From Clostridia bacterium (lineage in GTDB: Bacteria; Bacillota; Clostridia; Christensenellales; Aristaeellaceae), in contig JAGBBA010000037.1 in the NCBI GenBank assembly GCA_017938695.1, positions 1 through 33,522 of the forward strand: 33,522 bases of DNA, given 5' to 3'. Below, one piece after another: positions 29,870-33,522 of this stretch (the first letter of the stretch is position 1; each line of letters begins with the position of its first letter). A model generated the notes under the pieces. It ran no database searches. It was not told where the DNA came from and saw only the letters and a list, made by a program, of their open reading frames with translations. The position numbers were made by a program, and so were the translations under genes.

Positions 29870-31858
29870 TTACTTATAGGGGATGTCCTGTCCCGTCAGG
29901 CTCTTCCAGAAGGCCCGGATGGTGTTCTGGTTGGATACGCCGTACTTCGGGTCGTTCTTCTCCGCCTCGGACATGTCGCGCAAAAGGTGCAGGCACAGAT
30001 GTCCGTCAAAGTCGTTATCCTTGATGTTGCCAGAGAGGTGGGGCGTGTTGTGGGTCGCGCCGATGGTCCAGCGACCGTCGGGCAGACGCACGTACACGGG
30101 CTTCTGCGTCCAGGTGTTCTGGTTGCCGAAAGCCTTGAACATCACCGCGGTGTCGGTGGCGGTCAGGGGCTCGGAGTCCGCATGACGGCCGGCAGACAGC
30201 AGCTGCAGCGTCCAGCTCAGGCCCGTGGCCGGATCAACGATCAGGAAGTGCGCCTTGGCCTGCAGGGTGGGCTTGATGTCATTCTGCCAGTGCAGGAGCT
30301 GCACCTGGCCGATGTTGGGGATGGCCACGCTGGTGCCCGTGCCGGGGGGCAGGGTGTCCGTGGCACCGGAGTTGGGGCCCACCGCACTGCCGGAGTAAAG
30401 CTTGCCCAGGGTGTTGGGGCCAGCCACGCCGTCGGCAACAAGGCCGTTGGCCGCCTGGAATTCCTTCACAGCGGAGGCGGTTTCATTATTATAGGTGCCG
30501 TTGGTGTTCACGGTATAGCCCAGCTCCACCAGGGCATTCTGCAGCTGCTGCACCGCCGCGCCGGTGTTGCCCTTGCGCAGGGTGACGGTGGTATCCGGCA
30601 CCGGGGTGGGGGCCGGCGTGGGTGTGGTGGCCGCAGGCAGAGCGTCGTCGGAATACAGAATGCGGTAGGTGTTGGCACCGGCCAGGCCGTCAGCCGTGAG
30701 GCCGTTCTTCTGCTGGAACAGCCGCACCGCCTCGATGGTGCTCGTGCCGTACTTGCCGTCGATGCTGCCGTTGTAGAAGCCCAGCTCCCGCAGGCGACGC
30801 TGGACGCTCTTCACGTCCTCGCCCTCATAATTCTTGCGCAGGGTGCGGCTGGGGATGATATAGCCCGTATCGGTATCCACATCCGGGGCCGGGGTGACCA
30901 CCGGGGTAGGCGTTGCCGTGGGGGCCGCCGTGACACCGTTCAGGGGCTTGGCATTGCTGGAGAACAGCACACGGTAGGTGGCACTGCCAGCCAGACCGTC
31001 AGCGGTCAGTCCGTTCTTCTGCTGGAAGGACTTCACCGCCGCCATGGTGCCGGAGCCGTACTTGCCGTCAATGCTGCCGGTGTAGTAGCCCAGTTCCTTC
31101 AGGCGGGACTGCACGCTCTTCACATCCTCACCCTGATAGCCCTTGCGCAGGGTACGGGTGGGCACGTCGTAGCTATTGCCAGTGGATGCCGTGGGCGCAG
31201 GGGTAGCGGCAGGTGCCTCCGTGGGCGGAGCGGTGACCACCGTGTCGTTGCCGGTGTCGCCCGCCAGCTGGGCTTCCAGCTTCTTCAGCGTCCTGCTGCC
31301 AGCCTTGCCGTCAGCCTCCAGGCCGTTGGCCTGCTGGAAAGCCACCACCGCGCGCTGGGTGCCGGTGCCAAACTTGCCGTCAGCACTGCCAGCGGCAAAG
31401 CCCAGGTCGTTCAGGGCCTTTTGCAGGATCTTCACCCGGTCGCCCCGGGAGCCGTACTTCAGCGTGTCATAATTGCCACCGAAGATGCTGCTGCCGTTCA
31501 CCGTGCCAGCATTGTTGCCGCCGGTGGAAGTGTCAGGTGCCGCCGTGGGGGCGGAGGACACTTCACCGTTGACCTTGGCGTAAAGCAGCGACTGGGTCTG
31601 GTTGCCGGCCACGCCGTCCACCTTCAGGCCGTTGTCGCGCTGGAACTGGCGCACAGCCTTCTCCGTGGTGGGGCCGTACTTGCCGTCCACGCCGCCGGTG
31701 GAGTAGCCCAGGCTCACCAAAGCCTGCTGCATTTTCTGCACCGAGCTGCCCTGGTCGCGGTAGCGCAGCGTTTTATAGCTTGCGGCAAAGGCGGACGTTG
31801 CCACGAACACAAGCATCACCGCCAGGATGATCCCGTGCCATATCTTCCGCTTATTCAT
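29870..31858 (-). CDS. Secreted multi-domain peptidoglycan-binding protein
   Basis: This 662-residue protein starts at 31858 after GGGAGG. Residues 1-26 are a signal peptide (KRK, then hydrophobic, ending SAFAAS). Five PG_binding_1 domains follow, each with a form of L-R-x-G-x-x-G-x-x-V near its start and D-G-K-Y-G near its middle, separated by Ala/Pro/Thr linkers such as TAAPTATPTPVVTPAPDV. Domains three and four are nearly identical. The last 150 residues form a domain without a named family: it has HADSEPLT, then GATHNTPHLSG and DFDGHLCLHLLRDM. The conserved His and Cys residues could form a catalytic site acting on peptidoglycan. It has its own promoter and terminator. Confidence 0.85.
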   Translation of the reverse strand: MNKRKIWHGIILAVMLVFVATSAFAASYKTLRYRDQGSSVQKMQQALVSLGYSTGGVDGKYGPTTEKAVRQFQRDNGLKVDGVAGNQTQSLLYAKVNGEVSSAPTAAPDTSTGGNNAGTVNGSSIFGGNYDTLKYGSRGDRVKILQKALNDLGFAAGSADGKFGTGTQRAVVAFQQANGLEADGKAGSRTLKKLEAQLAGDTGNDTVVTAPPTEAPAATPAPTASTGNSYDVPTRTLRKGYQGEDVKSVQSRLKELGYYTGSIDGKYGSGTMAAVKSFQQKNGLTADGLAGSATYRVLFSSNAKPLNGVTAAPTATPTPVVTPAPDVDTDTGYIIPSRTLRKNYEGEDVKSVQRRLRELGFYNGSIDGKYGTSTIEAVRLFQQKNGLTADGLAGANTYRILYSDDALPAATTPTPAPTPVPDTTVTLRKGNTGAAVQQLQNALVELGYTVNTNGTYNNETASAVKEFQAANGLVADGVAGPNTLGKLYSGSAVGPNSGATDTLPPGTGTSVAIPNIGQVQLLHWQNDIKPTLQAKAHFLIVDPATGLSWTLQLLSAGRHADSEPLTATDTAVMFKAFGNQNTWTQKPVYVRLPDGRWTIGATHNTPHLSGNIKDNDFDGHLCLHLLRDMSEAEKNDPKYGVSNQNTIRAFWKSLTGQDIPYK

Positions 31859-31896
31859 GCCGTATACCTCCCGTTGAAACGAGTATTTCAATGTTC

Positions 31897-31925
31897 AGTA
31901 TAGCAGAACTTCATACTTTTGTAAA
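31897..31925 (-). promoter_or_regulatory. Promoter of the peptidoglycan-binding gene
   Basis: On the minus strand TTTACA (31925-31920), a 17-base spacer and TATACT (31902-31897) precede the gene start at 31858 by about 39 bases. This is a good sigma-A promoter, giving the gene its own transcription unit. Confidence 0.75.
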
Positions 31926-31942
31926 GCTTTGTGATATATTTG

Positions 31943-32578
31943 TTACACTAGCAGATCCATCGGATGATGCAGCAGCCGTTCCGCCCCGGCTTCCAGCAAT
32001 TCATCAGCCTCGCGGAAGCCCCAGGTCACGCCAACAGGGTGCATCCCGGCCGCCCTGGCGCAGCGCATATCCACATTGGTATCCCCCAGGTAAAGGAAAT
32101 CCCCCGGCTCCAAGCCCAGCTGCTGCGCGATAGCCAGTGCACCGGCCGGGTCGGGCTTGACGGGCACGCCTTCCATCTGGCCGCGCACCGCATCAAACCG
32201 GATCTCCGGAAAGAAATGCGCCACCACGCGGCAGGTATCCGCATGGGGCTTGTTGGAGAACACGCACAGCCTCACGCCCTTCTCCTGCAGCGCATGCAGC
32301 ATCTCCACCACGCCGTCATAGGGCCGGCTCTTCACCAGGCTGTGCTCCTGATAATACGCCTGATAGTCCTGCAGTACGTCGGCTTCCAGGTCATGCCGCT
32401 CCCCCACCACGCGATGGGCCAGCGTTTTCGCGCCGTCGCCCACAAAATAACGATAGGCCGCCACCGGATGCTCCCCCAGCCCGTGCAGCCGCAGCGCGCG
32501 GTTCATGGCAAAGGCGATATCCTCCAGCGTGTTGGTCAGCGTACCATCCAAATCAAACAAAACAGCCTGATACATCAT
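31943..32578 (-). CDS. HAD-family phosphatase (phosphoglycolate phosphatase-like)
   Basis: This 211-residue enzyme has all HAD motifs: FDLDGTLTNT near residue 8 (nucleophile and acid Asp), VFSNKPH near residue 112, VKPDP near residue 145, and YLGDTNVDM near residue 170. The helical cap between motifs I and II is of the Gph/PGP type. The substrate may be phosphoglycolate or another small phosphate ester. The start at 32578 follows GGAAGGAAG; the next codon is also ATG. It is divergent from the BofC-like gene. Confidence 0.88.
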   Translation of the reverse strand: MMYQAVLFDLDGTLTNTLEDIAFAMNRALRLHGLGEHPVAAYRYFVGDGAKTLAHRVVGERHDLEADVLQDYQAYYQEHSLVKSRPYDGVVEMLHALQEKGVRLCVFSNKPHADTCRVVAHFFPEIRFDAVRGQMEGVPVKPDPAGALAIAQQLGLEPGDFLYLGDTNVDMRCARAAGMHPVGVTWGFREADELLEAGAERLLHHPMDLLV

Positions 32579-32657
32579 CGATCTTCCTTCCATATAGAAT
32601 AATCCGCCCCCTTCCAGGCACACTAAACGCATCATGCCGGAAAAGGAGCGAACGCAT

Positions 32658-33242
32658 ATGAATCAACAAAACAAACGCCCGGATAAACCCCAGGCCATGG
32701 TGAGCCGCCAGCAGATCATCCTTGGCACGCTCACGCTGCTGGGCATGGCCGTCCTGATGATCGTAGGCCTCACGCCCCGCAGCGCATCCGCGCCGGAGGC
32801 CGAGCCCGATACCGCCCAGGTGGCCCAGGACGCCGTCCAGTCCCTGGACGCGGCCTGCGAGATGATCCAGCACCTCACCTACACACCCTGCCAGCACCAG
32901 CTCACGCGCCGCCAGACCCTGCCGCCCGATCTGGCTGGTAAAACCCGTGCCGACCTGGAAGCCGCCTACGACGCCTGGCAGATCACCAGTTTCGCCCCCG
33001 CCCAAGTCACCATGTCCCAAAGCCTGGACATGTACTGCCCCCAGCACTTCATCCTCATGCCCGACGACAGCGGCATGCTGTGCATTTTCCAAAACAAATA
33101 CGGCGACGCCCTCGCCCTCGTCGAAGAGCTCGGCGTTCTCTTCTCCGAGCTGCCCGACTCCTATCAGGAGGAACTGCGCGGAGGTTTGGGTTTCGACAGT
33201 CAGGAGGAGCTGGTGCAGTGGTTGGAGGTAGCGGATAGTTGA
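32658..33242 (+). CDS. Membrane-anchored BofC-like protein
   Basis: This 194-residue protein begins at 32658 after AAGGAGCG. It has a single membrane segment (about residues 20-40, IILGTLTLLGMAVLMIVGL) after a basic N-terminus. The C-terminal part, with GMLCIFQNKYGDALALVEEL, SELPDSYQEELRGGLGFDS and EELVQWLEVA, resembles the BofC C-terminal domain, a forespore protein that restrains SpoIVB in sporulating bacilli. The resemblance is by pattern and is moderate. A hairpin-array repeat begins 13 bases after its stop. Confidence 0.55.
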   Translation: MNQQNKRPDKPQAMVSRQQIILGTLTLLGMAVLMIVGLTPRSASAPEAEPDTAQVAQDAVQSLDAACEMIQHLTYTPCQHQLTRRQTLPPDLAGKTRADLEAAYDAWQITSFAPAQVTMSQSLDMYCPQHFILMPDDSGMLCIFQNKYGDALALVEELGVLFSELPDSYQEELRGGLGFDSQEELVQWLEVADS

Positions 33243-33250
33243 TTTCGGGG

Positions 33251-33379
33251 GGACGCCAGGGCTCTGCCCTGGACCCGCTTAAGGGATTTCATCCCTTAAG
33301 AATCCCATTCGGGGTGGGCGGAGGGAGTGGTCTTCGAGAGGGTGTCACGGCGCGAATCCGGTCGCGCCGCGACGCGGGG
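33251..33379 (+). repeat. Dispersed hairpin-array repeat, copy D
   Basis: The order is CCAGGGCTCTGCCCTGG (33256-33272), ACCCG, CTTAAGGGAT/ATCCCTTAAG (33278-33300), AATCCC, ATTCGGGGTGGG, a variable stretch, then GGTGTCACGG followed by CGCGAATCCGGTCGCG and CCGCGACGCGGGG (33341-33379). It follows the BofC-like stop codon in coding orientation, as copies A and C follow theirs. Confidence 0.88.
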
Positions 33380-33522
33380 CAAGCAGCGTTTTTTGCTTGG
33401 CTGAGCTTTGGTGCGGATCTGTGAGCAAGCTCACAGAGTCCGCACGTCGCGCATGCGCTGCTTTTCACCCAACCAGGTGGAGGCGGCGACCTCCTGCGGA
33501 GGCCGACGGGATAGTCAAGTTC
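33380..33522. other. GC-rich structured non-coding stretch at window end
   Basis: No coding region is supported. AAGCAGCG (33381-33388) can pair with CGCTGCTT (33456-33463), enclosing hairpin GTGCGGA/TCCGCAC with inner CTGTGAGC/GCTCACAG (33411-33445). The last 60 bases are GC-rich with CCTCC/GGAGG pairs. It may be an extension of the repeat family or a separate RNA; the right edge cuts it. Confidence 0.4.

Noticed and set aside
33380-33522. Possible RNase P RNA, tmRNA or SRP RNA start at the right edge
   Set aside because: The conserved RNase P core (GAGGAAAGUCC-like), the tmRNA ends and the SRP GGAA-loop helix were all looked for and not seen.

Overview
The window looks like a GC-rich member of the Clostridia (Firmicutes). 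The evidence is gene order: rimP-nusA-ylxR-ylxQ-infB-rbfA-nrnA-truB-ribF and ylxM-ffh-rpsP-khpA-rimM-trmD are classical Firmicute operons. The 16S 5' end, strong Shine-Dalgarno sites, consensus sigma-A promoters with 17-bp spacers and a BofC-like protein agree. No species can be named from the sequence alone.

Layout: (1) 1-297 holds the 5' end of a 16S rRNA gene on the minus strand, leaving the window to the left, with its leader, promoter and phased A-tracts. (2) 298-13517 is a compact prophage-like island. It has a repressor and ImmA-type protease on the minus strand, a divergent switch region, then a plus-strand virion module: late regulator, terminase, portal, scaffold, capsid, connectors, tail tube, frameshifted tail chaperones, very short tape measure, Dit, tail fibre, holin and endolysin. 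It ends at a strong terminator. (3) 13521-23087 is a minus-strand housekeeping operon for transcription, translation and RNA processing, preceded by a long structured leader. (4) 23186-24154 is a single plus-strand radical-SAM gene. (5) 24154-29798 is the minus-strand ylxM-to-trmD operon plus two unrecognised genes. (6) 29838-33522 has a secreted peptidoglycan-binding protein, a HAD phosphatase, a BofC-like membrane protein and non-coding repeats.

Most interesting content. The island has no visible integrase, excisionase or replication gene. Its small terminase lacks the usual N-terminal DNA-binding half and its tape measure is only 166 residues. Two promoters each carry a LexA-type palindrome at nearly the same offset. 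Together this suggests a domesticated, possibly SOS-linked, gene-transfer-agent-like particle cluster. This is a hypothesis, not a demonstration.

A second theme is a dispersed hairpin-array repeat family at four loci (6541-6680, 17159-17562, 27245-27409, 33251-33379). In the coding orientation it begins within roughly a dozen bases after a stop codon. One copy lies inside the virion module and two lie inside housekeeping operons. A separate AT-rich repeat of about 32 bp occurs twice in opposite orientation.
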